DNA of 33,128 nucleotides, taken from the NCBI GenBank assembly GCA_036654095.1, contig JAVVSR010000017.1, positions 1-33,128 of the forward strand. The letters run 5' to 3'. This document shows, one piece after another, positions 24,628 through 33,073 of this stretch. This stretch comes from JAVVSR01 sp036654095 (lineage in GTDB: Bacteria > Bacillota > Clostridia > Christensenellales > CAG-917). Below the pieces are notes generated by a model that saw only the letters and a list, made by a program, of their open reading frames with translations, was not told the origin of the DNA and did no database searches. Position numbers and translations under genes: made by a program. Position 1 is the stretch's first letter; the number at the start of each line of letters is the position of its first letter.

Positions 24628-25119
24628 ATGAAAAAGTTTAGATTGTTTAAAAAACTTAATAAAAAAGGTTTTACCTTTGTTGAGTGCGTTTGCGCCATTG
24701 CATTGTTTGCTATTATTGGGACAATGGCGTTTAGTATGTTCACAAACTCTACTAGGTACATGAGCGATGCTAAACGCGAGGAAATTAAACAAACCGAAGC
24801 GCAAAAAATGTTGCACGAAGATAATTTTAAGCGCATAATTTTGTGCCCTAAAAATCTTGTTACAACTACAATAGGCGATAAACTCAACCCTATTAATATG
24901 TTCTACGCTAAGCTGACGTATGCCACTAAAGCTGGCGAGGTTACCCTTATGGTCCCCGTTTCCCGAGCGACGGAATTGGTAAATAAAGTTGAAAAACCGA
25001 AAAAGGCGCAAACTATTAACGCCGTAAGTTGCATTGAGTATGTTACGTCAGACAACAGAAGTATCTTTATTGGCGACGGATTGGAGCAAAATCGATATTA
25101 CGAAGATGATATAATTTAA
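24628..25119 (+). CDS. Type IV minor pilin (GspI/PilV-like position)
   Basis: 163 residues with a class III prepilin signal: basic leader MKKFRLFKKLNKKG, cleavage before FTFVECVCAIALFAIIG, Glu at +5, then a hydrophobic helix. The remaining 110 residues form a small alpha/beta domain without a recognisable adhesin module. The two Cys in the helix (ECVC) are unusual for this membrane-spanning segment. It follows the giant pilin by 11 bases and precedes another prepilin, an order like the GspK-I-J tip complex of type II secretion. Exact subtype is not certain. Confidence 0.88.
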   Translation: MKKFRLFKKLNKKGFTFVECVCAIALFAIIGTMAFSMFTNSTRYMSDAKREEIKQTEAQKMLHEDNFKRIILCPKNLVTTTIGDKLNPINMFYAKLTYATKAGEVTLMVPVSRATELVNKVEKPKKAQTINAVSCIEYVTSDNRSIFIGDGLEQNRYYEDDII

Positions 25120-25161
25120 AATTTCATTACGCAGATTAAAAAAACTACGTTTAGGCAGCAT

Positions 25162-25977
25162 ATGTTAAAACTTTTACGCAAAGCACGTTACTTTTTAAAA
25201 TACAATAAAAAAGGCTTTTCGCTAATAGAGGCGATAGCCGTCACCACGATTATGGCAATACTCGCGGTGCTTATTGGTTCGCTTTTGTCAAGCAGCACAA
25301 ATTTTTACAACAGCAACAAGGAACAAGCTGCCGCAAAAGATATAAGCAAGATTGTCGAAAAGGAAATTGTTAAGTTAATTGAAGGCGCAAATACAATATA
25401 TCTTCAAGATAGCGCGTTAAGTGAAAATCCGTCTAGCGCAGGCAAGGAATATGACAGCGACTTGCCGTACGGAGGCATTGTTACGCGCTACTACATTGAT
25501 GTTGACGGCACCGCCAAAAAGGAGCCAGTGTTGCCCGAGTTAGCTCCGTTTAATCGAAGTTTGGAATATAAAACGCTTACATCATATGTTGATAACGTTT
25601 CAAATGTGCTAGTTTACAAATTAAAGGGTTCATCGCCGTCGTATCAGCCTTATTTCCGCGAAGTTGACTTGGAGAATAACCCTGTAAGTAGCAAATCGTT
25701 ATATGGCGAATTTAAAATTAACCTAAGATTTAGGGCGATTAAAAGTGGCAGTGGCAAGTGGCAAAATGTGCTTATATGCGCAGATGTTCTAAAGGGCGCA
25801 AAAGTTGTATATTCTTCAACGGGGCGGATAAGTAGCCCTATTAAAATGCAAACAAAAGTTGATACCGTGTTTCATTATAGCAATCAATATGGCGACCTAT
25901 GGCCAAAAGACGGACGTTATTATTTTATAAATAAAGTGGAAGCTGAACACGATTATTCGTATTTGCATTTCGCGTGA
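25162..25977 (+). CDS. Type IV minor pilin (GspJ/PilW-like)
   Basis: 271 residues with a long basic leader (18 residues to KYNKKG), cleavage before FSLIEAIAVTTIMAILA with Glu at +5, then a helix (NSNKEQAAAKDISKIVEKEI) and a large beta-rich domain. The size and long C-terminal domain fit GspJ or PilW proteins, which sit just below the tip. The ribosome site is weak (AGG only), and the gap of 42 bases after the preceding gene has no terminator, so it is probably in the same transcript. It is followed nine bases later by the peptidase gene. Confidence 0.87.
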   Translation: MLKLLRKARYFLKYNKKGFSLIEAIAVTTIMAILAVLIGSLLSSSTNFYNSNKEQAAAKDISKIVEKEIVKLIEGANTIYLQDSALSENPSSAGKEYDSDLPYGGIVTRYYIDVDGTAKKEPVLPELAPFNRSLEYKTLTSYVDNVSNVLVYKLKGSSPSYQPYFREVDLENNPVSSKSLYGEFKINLRFRAIKSGSGKWQNVLICADVLKGAKVVYSSTGRISSPIKMQTKVDTVFHYSNQYGDLWPKDGRYYFINKVEAEHDYSYLHFA

Positions 25978-25986
25978 GAGAAGAAA

Positions 25987-26754
25987 ATGGATATAATGGA
26001 AATATACTTTTTAATAGTATCGGGTTTATTTGGGCTTGCGGTAGGTAGCTTTTTAAATGTTTGTATTTATCGAATTCCTAAAAAAATCTTTTTTTCTGAA
26101 AAGCACAGTTACTGCCCAAAATGTTTGCAACAGCTGAAATGGTATGATATGTTTCCTGTTATTAGTTGGGTTATATTGGGCGGAAAGTGTAGGTTTTGCA
26201 AGCAAAAAATCAGCGTACGATATCCAATAGTTGAGTCGATAAACTGTATTATGTGGGTGCTATCGGCGTACTATTTTGGGATAAGTATCAATGCGTTTAT
26301 TTTTGATTTGCTGTTTAGCGCATTGTTAGTTATGACATTCATTGATTTGGATACTAAAGAAATTCCAAATGGCATAGTTTTATTGATAATGGCTTTAGGG
26401 GTGGTTCTGTTTTTCACTCAGCCCGAAATAATTTGGTGGCACAGGTTAGTGGGCGCGGTTGTTGTTAGCGTTCCGTTGTACATAGTAGCGTTAGTTACAA
26501 GCGGAGGCATAGGCGGAGGCGACATAAAACTATTTTTTGCATTGGGCATAGTTCTTGGTTTTAAATTGACTTTAGTGGCATTTGGTTTTGCAATAATATT
26601 AGGTGGGTTAGTAGGTGCAATTTTACTTATAAGCAAAGTTGCAAAGAAAGGATTTGAGCTTCCGCTAGGCCCGTTTATTGCGTTGGGCGCGGTTACGTCG
26701 GTTTTCTTTGGCAACAATTTGATAGGCTTGTATATGCGTTTATTTGGCCTATGA
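25987..26754 (+). CDS. pilD: Prepilin peptidase / N-methyltransferase PilD (A24 family)
   Basis: The membrane aspartyl protease that removes prepilin leaders after KKG and methylates the new N-terminus. 255 residues with the full bifunctional layout: GSFLNVCIYRIP, the two zinc CxxC motifs (CPKC and CRFC) of the methylase domain, catalytic Asp in FIDLDTKEIPN (about 117-127), the second catalytic Asp in GGIGGGDIKL (about 172-181), and PLGPFIALGA near the end; about eight membrane segments. All expected catalytic residues are present. It closes the tip-pilin operon and is followed by an intrinsic terminator. It should process every prepilin encoded in this window. Confidence 0.96.
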   Translation: MDIMEIYFLIVSGLFGLAVGSFLNVCIYRIPKKIFFSEKHSYCPKCLQQLKWYDMFPVISWVILGGKCRFCKQKISVRYPIVESINCIMWVLSAYYFGISINAFIFDLLFSALLVMTFIDLDTKEIPNGIVLLIMALGVVLFFTQPEIIWWHRLVGAVVVSVPLYIVALVTSGGIGGGDIKLFFALGIVLGFKLTLVAFGFAIILGGLVGAILLISKVAKKGFELPLGPFIALGAVTSVFFGNNLIGLYMRLFGL

Positions 26755-26784
26755 TGTTATGATATAGTTAAGTTAAATCGGTTA

Positions 26785-26814
26785 AAAAATCTAATAATAA
26801 AGTGTTAGATTTTT
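26785..26814 (+). terminator. Intrinsic terminator after pilD
   Basis: A 10-bp stem AAAAATCTAA (26785-26794) / TTAGATTTTT (26805-26814) with a 10-base loop, followed by more T. It lies 30 bases after the pilD stop. Confidence 0.75.
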
Positions 26815-26964
26815 GTTTTAAATGGCGGGCTATTGGAAGGTGTTTTTTTGATTAATAAAAAATCAATTTTTCAGTTTATAGCTTAAAGTATCAGATATTT
26901 GTAAAGCTTTTAAAATGATGTTTTTAATTATCGAATATATTTGGATAATTTTTTTGTGATAAAC

Positions 26965-26993
26965 TTGCAAAAAAATGGTAAGTATTGTAAAAT
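26965..26993 (+). promoter_or_regulatory. Promoter of pilB
   Basis: TTGCAA (26965-26970), a 17-bp spacer and TAAAAT (26988-26993). It predicts a leader of about 110 bases. The stretch between the pilD terminator and this promoter is AT-rich and holds no gene. Confidence 0.6.
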
Positions 26994-27113
26994 AGAATGT
27001 TGAAAGAGGAATTTAATATTTATAGTGTTTCAAGTAATAGATGTTTTTAGAGGGGCATTTATTAATGTAATTATGTTTATTGTGGTGAAGTAGGTCGCCA
27101 CGACGGAGGAAAA

Positions 27114-28802
27114 ATGCAAAAGGGTATTAGCTTAGGCGATATATTACTTGAGAAAAAGCAAATAACGCAGGCGCAACTTGATGATGCTAAGAGATGGCAA
27201 AAGACGCATCCAAATGAAAAGGTATCGGCAATTTTGTTGTCGCGCGGGATAATAACTGAAGATATGATGTTGGCGGCGATGGCCGAGCGTTTTAACACGA
27301 CATACATTAATACCGAGCTAGTTGTTCGCCGTCCCGAGATATTGAAAAATGTTCCCGAGCAGATTGTTAAGCGGCACTGTATTATGCCGTTGGATATTAA
27401 AAATGCGCAGATAATTATAGCTACGCACGACCCCCACGATATAAGCGCGTTTGAAGACATTAAGATGGTAACTAAAATGGACGTAGGTTTTGTGCTTGCT
27501 CCAAAGAGTATCATTGAAAGCGCGATTGAAAAGTACTATACTAATGCAGGCTCGTTTTTCGTATCGACCGACGCCGAACAGAAAACTATTCAGATGACAT
27601 CTGCGGCGACGCAGGCCAAGATGACTGAAATTGAAAGTCGTGTTGACAATACGCCCGTAGTTAAATTAATAAACAGTTTGATAACGCAGGCATATATGCG
27701 TCGCGCATCAGATATTCATATTGAGCCGTTTGCCGAGCAAATCCTTGTTAGAATGCGTATCGATGGCGAGTTGGTAGAATGTATGCGTTTAGACGTGGCA
27801 ACGTTAAATAGCATTGTATCGCGTTGCAAAATTTTGGCAGGCATAAACATCGCCGAGAAACGTGTGCCTCAAGATGGCCGTATTGACTTTAATAACGGCG
27901 ACATTGATATCGACTTGCGTGTCAGCACCCTGCCTACTATATATGGCGAAAAGGTCAATATGCGTCTACTTGCAACTGAAGATGCCGCGCTTATCACTTT
28001 GCCCGACTTGGGTATGCCCGATAAACTTTTTAAACAGTTTTCAAAAATTATTAAAGCGCCAAACGGGATTATCCTTGTTACTGGCCCAACTGGTAGCGGT
28101 AAATCCACTACACTGTACGCCGTATTAAGTGAACTTAATCAGCCTAACGTCAATATAACCACCGTCGAAGACCCTGTCGAGAAACAGATTTTCGGTGTCA
28201 ACCAAGTTCAAACTAACGCTAAGGCAGGCTTAACGTTCGCAAGTGGCCTGCGCGCTATCCTCCGTCAGGACCCGGATATCGTTATGATTGGTGAAATTCG
28301 TGATAGCGAAACCGCCGAAATTGCTATTCGTGCCGCTATTACAGGTCACTTGGTTTTGTCAACACTCCACACCAACGACGCCGCAAGTAGTATCGTTCGT
28401 TTAATTGATATTGGTGTTGCTCCATATATGGTCGCCGCTTCTGTAAACTGCGTTGTTGCGCAAAGGCTTGTTAAAAAACTCTGCCCCGAATGTAAAAAAC
28501 GTCGCAAAGTTACCGTCGAGGAGGAAGTTCTCTTGATGGACCCAAGCATTACCGAAGTTTGTGAACCCGTAGGCTGTCCTCGTTGTGGAAATACTGGCTA
28601 TAAAGGCCGTACCGCTATTTATGAACTTATTGAAATTACTAGCGAACTTAAACGTATGATTTCCGAAGGCCACACCACTGACGAAATTAGGGAATTTGCT
28701 AAGGGACACGGCGCAACGTTTTTGGTGGATAGTATTCGTACGCTTATCGCTAATGGCACTACATCAATGCCTGAGTTTTATAGGTTAATATATAGTATTT
28801 AA
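27114..28802 (+). CDS. pilB: Type IV pilus assembly ATPase PilB (GspE family)
   Basis: The hexameric cytoplasmic motor that drives pilus extension through PilC. 562 residues: N-terminal T2SSE_N domain (about 1-150, SLGDILLEKKQITQAQLDDA), an arginine-rich link (SDIHIEPF, RMRIDGELVE), Walker A GPTGSGKSTT (324-333), Asp and His boxes within DPDIVMIGEIRDSETAEIA and LVLSTLHTNDA, and the tetracysteine metal site typical of PilB/GspE (CPEC near 457 and CPRC near 487). The Glu-rich Walker B and all boxes look intact. It has its own promoter and terminator, set apart from pilC-M-N-O. GGAGG lies close to the ATG. No pilT-type retraction ATPase is found in the window. Confidence 0.97.
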   Translation: MQKGISLGDILLEKKQITQAQLDDAKRWQKTHPNEKVSAILLSRGIITEDMMLAAMAERFNTTYINTELVVRRPEILKNVPEQIVKRHCIMPLDIKNAQIIIATHDPHDISAFEDIKMVTKMDVGFVLAPKSIIESAIEKYYTNAGSFFVSTDAEQKTIQMTSAATQAKMTEIESRVDNTPVVKLINSLITQAYMRRASDIHIEPFAEQILVRMRIDGELVECMRLDVATLNSIVSRCKILAGINIAEKRVPQDGRIDFNNGDIDIDLRVSTLPTIYGEKVNMRLLATEDAALITLPDLGMPDKLFKQFSKIIKAPNGIILVTGPTGSGKSTTLYAVLSELNQPNVNITTVEDPVEKQIFGVNQVQTNAKAGLTFASGLRAILRQDPDIVMIGEIRDSETAEIAIRAAITGHLVLSTLHTNDAASSIVRLIDIGVAPYMVAASVNCVVAQRLVKKLCPECKKRRKVTVEEEVLLMDPSITEVCEPVGCPRCGNTGYKGRTAIYELIEITSELKRMISEGHTTDEIREFAKGHGATFLVDSIRTLIANGTTSMPEFYRLIYSI

Positions 28803-28823
28803 TATATTTACTATATATCTAAA

Positions 28824-28883
28824 GCAAGGGCTTTTTAAAGCGGATAAAAACGGCCACTAAGCAAGGGCTTTTTAAAGCGGATA
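28824..28883. repeat. Two copies of a short direct repeat after pilB
   Basis: GCAAGGGCTTTTTAAAGCGG occurs at 28824 and 28861, 37 bases apart. Each contains a small palindrome GCTTTTTAAAGC that can form a 5-bp hairpin. Confidence 0.7.
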
Positions 28884-28923
28884 CAACGGTTGAAAATTAA
28901 AATTAAAAATTGAACATAAAATG

Positions 28924-28951
28924 ACTGTCGCTTAAAAACGGCAGTTTTTTT
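28924..28951 (+). terminator. Intrinsic terminator after pilB
   Basis: Stem ACTGTCG (28924-28930) / CGGCAGT (28939-28945) with an 8-base loop, followed by a run of seven T. One pair is a G-U wobble in plus-strand RNA. Confidence 0.75.
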
Positions 28952-29071
28952 AATTAAACAAAATGATATAACTAAAGTATTTGAGCCATACTCCGTAAAA
29001 TAAGCATTAGCTAGCGCAGCATATTTGATTTTAAAGTTTAAAAAATGTGTTAAATAATCAAGCTAATATCT

Positions 29072-29614
29072 TGCTAGATTAGGCTTAGCTAGATTGGGTT
29101 TAGCTAATTTAGGCTTAGCTAATTTGGGTTTGGTAGATTAGGCTTAGCTAGATTGGGTTTAGTAATTTAGGTTTGGCTATATTGGATTTATCTAATTTGG
29201 GTTTAAATAGATTAGGCTTAGCTAATTTGGGTTTGGTAGATTAGGCTTAGCTAGATTGGGTTTAGTNNNNNNNNNNNNNNNNNNNNNNNNNNNNNNNNNN
29301 NNNNNNNNNNNNNNNNNNNNNNNNNNNNNNNNNNNNNNNNNNNNNNNNNNNNNNNNNNNNNNNNNNAATTTAGGTTTGGCTATATTGGTTTAGCTAGATT
29401 GGGCTTAGCTATATTGGGCTTGGTTAGATTGGGCTTAGCTAGATTGGGCTTAGCTAGTTTGGGTTTAGCTAGATTGGGTTTGGTAGATCGGGCTTAGCTA
29501 GATTGGGTTTGGCTAGATTGGGTTTAGTTAGATTGGGCTTAGCTAGTTTGGGCTTAGCTAGATTGGGTTTGGTAGATTAGGCTTAGCTAGATTGGGCTTA
29601 GCTAGTTTGGGCTA
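29072..29614. repeat. 15-bp degenerate tandem array (contains scaffold gap)
   Basis: Units close to GCTAGATTGGGCTTA repeat on both sides of the 100-N gap (29267-29366), with A/G and C/T changes and some 14-bp units. Where units are exactly 15 bp, one plus-strand frame reads Leu-Gly-Leu-Ala-Asn/Arg, but the 14-bp units break the frame with stops and no start with a ribosome site is seen. I call it non-coding. Confidence 0.88.
29267..29366. other. Scaffold gap (100 N) inside the 15-bp array
   Basis: Exactly 100 N, flanked on both sides by the same 15-bp repeat, so the true array length is unknown. Confidence 0.95.
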
Positions 29615-30047
29615 AAATAATCAATTTTAGGATAAATTAGCCTAGCGCAATTATTATATTTAAAACAAAACATATGCGCTTATAAGCATACTTTACTTGT
29701 TTAGCACATAAATTTTATAATAAAATGTGAACTTTATATAAAAAAATAGTAAAAATTATAATAAAAAAGTTTTATATTTATTGTTTTAAAAAAAAGCGTT
29801 AAAATTATCAAATTAAAAAATGACAAAATTTTACTAAAAAATAATAAAATAATATTTGTTAAATTTTTGAATAATTTAAAATAAATCCCAAAATTAACCT
29901 ATTTTCACGCAGTTTCAAGCGAATTTGCACAATAAATAGTAAAATTTGGCTATCAACATTTAAATATTATTTATTAAATAAAAGTAAAATTGTTCTATTG
30001 TGTAATTTTGTACAACAGTATAGCTTAAAAATATTTAAAAAAAGGTA
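29615..30047. other. Very AT-rich stretch, no gene seen
   Basis: About 430 bases made largely of A and T runs between the 15-bp array and the pilin promoter. No frame on either strand has a credible start, ribosome site and protein-like composition. No clear terminator or structured RNA is visible. Confidence 0.6.
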
Positions 30048-30076
30048 TTGACGGCAAGGGTAATGTATAGTATAAT
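30048..30076 (+). promoter_or_regulatory. Strong promoter of the first pilin gene
   Basis: TTGACG (30048-30053), a 17-bp spacer and a perfect TATAAT (30071-30076). Transcription near 30083 would give a leader of about 390 bases to the pilin ATG at 30473, very long for a bacterial structural gene. Confidence 0.8.
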
Positions 30077-30229
30077 AAAAGAAGTTGAGGTGCTGTAATG
30101 CCGATTGTGTCAGTGTTATTTTTTTAACTAGCAACATTTTGGCGCACAACCAGTTGATTAATTTGCTTGCAAAGTTGGTGCAAAACTTAGGTTTAAAGTT
30201 TAATGGTTAATCAATTTAAACAGCTTCAA

Positions 30230-30427
30230 CAAACAGGCAACAGGCAACCATAACAGTAACATCACTATATTAAAGGTAATAAGCTGACAAGGCAACAGGC
30301 AACAGGCAACAGGCAACAGGCAACAGGCAACAAGGCAACAGGCAACAGCCGACAGGCAACAAGGCAACAGCCAACAGCCAACCATAACAGCAACATCACT
30401 ATATTAAAGGTAATAAGCTGACAAGGC
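30230..30427 (+). repeat. 7-bp GGCAACA array with 48-bp duplication in the pilin leader
   Basis: A 48-bp segment (30246-30293 and 30380-30427, one mismatch) is duplicated with period 134. Between the copies lies a run of 7-bp GGCAACA units with AAGGCAACA and GCCAACA variants; a shorter run precedes copy 1. The repeat is poor in T and G-C pairing partners, so as RNA it should stay unfolded. It ends about 30 bases before the ribosome site of the pilin gene. Confidence 0.9.
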
Positions 30428-30472
30428 TTAATATAATAAAAATAAAAAATATTATTTTGGAGGATTAACAAA

Positions 30473-30976
30473 ATGTTAAAACTTAGAAAGAACAAAAAAG
30501 GTTTCTCCCTTGTGGAGCTTATCGTAGTTATTGCCATTATGGCAATTTTGGCAGGCGTAGTTGGTGGCGCAATGTTCGGCCAATTAAATAAACAAAAAGA
30601 TAGTTCCGCTGATTCTGAAGCAAAAGCATTAGCTAGCTCAATAGGTCAAGCTCTTGCTGCACAAGCAAGCAATGATGACGGATTAACGGTTGCAACAATG
30701 AAAACTGCTTTAGACGAGTGGCAGGTTGACAACTCGGAAGCAGTAGCAGTAGGTGCACTAGTAGCTTCGACGACTATTCAGGCACCCGGAGACACTGAAA
30801 AAGCTGGTAGTCATAAATTCGTTGTTACTTATGATTCTGCAAAGTTTGAAGTTATAATCGCGTACAAAGGCGTTAAAACAAAAAGTACTCTTGGATATTT
30901 AATTGAATGTGACCCTACAACAGGTGTTTTTAAGGTCAGCAAAGGCGCAGCGTGGTCAGCACCAGCTAAGTCTTAA
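30473..30976 (+). CDS. Type IV pilin, probable major subunit
   Basis: 167 residues. A short leader MLKLRKNKKG is cut before FSLVELIVVIAIMAILAG with Glu at +5; the leader and helix are a textbook pilin. The C-terminal domain (about 110 residues) is Ala/Thr/Ser-rich with no Cys pair in view except one Cys near the end (LIECDP). The strong GGAGG ribosome site nine bases before the ATG, a near-consensus promoter and a strong terminator suggest high expression, so I think this is the main fibre subunit. It is a single-gene transcript with a long repeat-rich leader. Confidence 0.93.
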   Translation: MLKLRKNKKGFSLVELIVVIAIMAILAGVVGGAMFGQLNKQKDSSADSEAKALASSIGQALAAQASNDDGLTVATMKTALDEWQVDNSEAVAVGALVASTTIQAPGDTEKAGSHKFVVTYDSAKFEVIIAYKGVKTKSTLGYLIECDPTTGVFKVSKGAAWSAPAKS

Positions 30977-31002
30977 TTAAACAAACAAGTAAATTTAACA
31001 TT

Positions 31003-31034
31003 AAAGCTAGGGCATTTGCCCTAGCTTTTTTTTT
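31003..31034 (+). terminator. Strong intrinsic terminator after the first pilin
   Basis: An 11-bp perfect stem AAAGCTAGGGC (31003-31013) / GCCCTAGCTTT (31018-31028) with loop ATTT and a run of about nine T. Confidence 0.95.
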
Positions 31035-31055
31035 ATCAAACCTTTTAATTAGTAT

Positions 31056-31282
<227 letters not shown>

Positions 31283-31524
31283 TTATATTTTTTTTGAAAC
31301 AACTTATGCAATTAAAATTAGTTGCGCATTTAACTAATGCTATCCTTTTATATGCCTTTTTTTATTATCATTTCACAGTATATTTTTTGCAGTGTCCACT
31401 GTGCGTTTGCGCAATTTTTTTTTGTTTATATTTCAATTTAACTTAATTTACAAATTTTCAATTTTAATAGTTTAAATTTACATTATTATGTTTTTAAACA
31501 AATGTACAAAGTTTGCAAAAGGTA
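31283..31524. other. AT-rich intergenic stretch, no gene seen
   Basis: About 240 bases rich in T and A runs between the hexamer array and the next pilin promoter. I see no open frame with a ribosome site and no clear hairpin. Confidence 0.55.
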
Positions 31525-31553
31525 TTGCATAGCGCGGTTTAAAGGTGTATAAT
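31525..31553 (+). promoter_or_regulatory. Promoter of the second pilin gene
   Basis: TTGCAT (31525-31530), a 17-bp spacer and a perfect TATAAT (31548-31553). The leader to ATG 31667 is about 107 bases. Confidence 0.75.
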
Positions 31554-31666
31554 ATATATAGTTTGTTAAAAGTGTGGCAATCTTGTGGGGGTTTTGCATA
31601 TAATTTAACAAGCCATAATACTTGCAGATGTATAATAAAAAATTACAGAGGGGGAGGGTATTACAT

Positions 31667-32107
31667 ATGAAAATCAAGATGTTAGGTAAACAGGGTTTTT
31701 CGTTTATTGAGTTAGTAGTGGTTATTGCCATTATGGCGGTGCTTGCAGGGGTGGTTAGTGGCGCGCTGATTGGCCAAAAGCAGAAGTCTGAAGATAGTAT
31801 TGCCGCAACCGAGGCTGCCAACATTTTAAATACTTGCAAGGATATTTACTCCAATCATATATTAATGAATAGAAGCAACCTATCATTTACTGTTGAGGAT
31901 TTATGCGCTGAACTTAAAGACGATTACAGTGGTTGTACCTTTGATGAGGCAGGGCCGTCGAATTCGCACAAATATAAAATTGAATTGCGTAAAGACGGCG
32001 ATTTGTATATTAGATACATTGACATTACGTTTTTGTCAAAGCGCGCAGGGAAGTATCCTATAACTAAAACTCTTGATTTGAAAACCATAGCTGATTTAAA
32101 AAGCTAA
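31667..32107 (+). CDS. Type IV pilin-like protein, second unit
   Basis: 146 residues. Leader MKIKMLGKQG, cleavage before FSFIELVVVIAIMAVLAG, Glu at +5. The helix is nearly the same as in the 30473 gene, while the C-terminal domain differs and carries three Cys (TCKD, DLCAE, SGCTF), two of which could form a disulphide. The ATG at 31667 is chosen because a GGGGGAGGG ribosome site lies eight bases upstream; a longer frame from TTG 31622 would read through that site and would give an abnormally long leader. Single-gene unit with own promoter and terminator. Confidence 0.9.
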   Translation: MKIKMLGKQGFSFIELVVVIAIMAVLAGVVSGALIGQKQKSEDSIAATEAANILNTCKDIYSNHILMNRSNLSFTVEDLCAELKDDYSGCTFDEAGPSNSHKYKIELRKDGDLYIRYIDITFLSKRAGKYPITKTLDLKTIADLKS

Positions 32108-32115
32108 AACTATTT

Positions 32116-32142
32116 AGGCTTTGCATTTGCAAAGCCTTTTTT
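32116..32142 (+). terminator. Intrinsic terminator after the second pilin
   Basis: A 9-bp stem AGGCTTTGC (32116-32124) / GCAAAGCCT (32129-32137) with loop ATTT and six T. The loop is the same as in the terminator at 31003. Confidence 0.92.
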
Positions 32143-32309
32143 AATTATTTTTAACAGCGCCACGGTTGCGCTTTTTTGTGACGCGTTTTTTGCGTTTGCA
32201 GGGTATCGATTTTTTTTAAAGTCATTGCTTAAATTATAAAATACAATTTTGTTTTGTGGCGCATTGGAAATTTAGGGCAAATCGCAAATGTGTTTACTTT
32301 TACATACTC

Positions 32310-32339
32310 TTGACAAATATTAAACAATGGTAGTATAAT
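32310..32339 (+). promoter_or_regulatory. Promoter of the third pilin gene
   Basis: A perfect TTGACA (32310-32315), an 18-bp spacer and a perfect TATAAT (32334-32339), about 20 bases before the ATG. The leader would be only about 14 bases, in contrast to the other two pilin units. Confidence 0.8.
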
Positions 32340-32359
32340 AAACGTGAGGTAGTGTAACA

Positions 32360-33028
32360 ATGTTTTTTAAATTGGGTAAAAATGTAAAGGGCTTTACGCT
32401 TATTGAAATGGTGGTCGTCATAGCGATTATGGCAATTTTGGTAGGGTTCACCGTGCCAAACGTTGACAAAGCTATTGAACGGCGCGAGCGGTCGTCTGCC
32501 GAGTCGGATACTCAGGAGATTTTTCGCTTTGCTATTTCGGCGGTTACCGATTTAAAAAGCCAAAACGTTAGGCCAAATTTTGCGACTGTTTCCGAGAATG
32601 AATACTACGATGCCGTTTACGCAACAAAGCTTACAACGTTGCTTTATGAAACCATTATGGTTTTGGATATTCGTATGGTTTTTTGGGATGGCAATGAGGA
32701 TAAAATTTATCAACCCCCTGCATCGGACGGCTCGGCAGGCGTCGCTGATGGCGTTTATGCAAATGTCCCCGCTGGGTTTACGCCTGAAGGGCGCGCTAAA
32801 ATGATGAGTGGTGGAAATAAAAATCCGTATGTTGTTATTTCGGTTAGAATTTCCGAACCCGAACATAAGCAGGCTATTTTAACGGTTTCGTATCATAATG
32901 CTTCAAATAGGTTTAAAATTAATGTCGATACAAACTTCTTTGATGTTGATTCGGCTTATAAAACCAACAGCAATAAGCCTATTGTATATAACTTTTTAAT
33001 TGAGGATATCGATAATCGCAACAATTAA
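32360..33028 (+). CDS. Type IV pilin-like protein, third unit
   Basis: 222 residues. Leader MFFKLGKNVKG, cleavage before FTLIEMVVVIAIMAILVG, Glu at +5, then a charged helix (DKAIERRERSSAESDTQEIF). The C-terminal domain is longer than in the other two pilin units (about 190 residues), with no Cys and a segment rich in Gly/Ala/Pro. It could be a larger minor pilin or an adhesive variant. GAGG lies about 11 bases before the ATG. No terminator is visible before the tetranucleotide repeat that ends the window. Confidence 0.9.
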   Translation: MFFKLGKNVKGFTLIEMVVVIAIMAILVGFTVPNVDKAIERRERSSAESDTQEIFRFAISAVTDLKSQNVRPNFATVSENEYYDAVYATKLTTLLYETIMVLDIRMVFWDGNEDKIYQPPASDGSAGVADGVYANVPAGFTPEGRAKMMSGGNKNPYVVISVRISEPEHKQAILTVSYHNASNRFKINVDTNFFDVDSAYKTNSNKPIVYNFLIEDIDNRNN

Positions 33029-33073
33029 GCGCGTTTGTTTTTTAACGTTATTGTGTATGTGAGGTTTAAGTCT

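Noticed and set aside
30200..30537. Minus-strand Cys/Leu/Pro/Val-rich frames over the GGCAACA array
   Set aside because: Low-complexity products of the repeat, antisense to the pilin leader, without ribosome sites.
31622..31666. Longer leader for the second pilin from TTG 31622
   Set aside because: It reads through a strong GGGGGAGGG ribosome site and would give an abnormally long prepilin leader.
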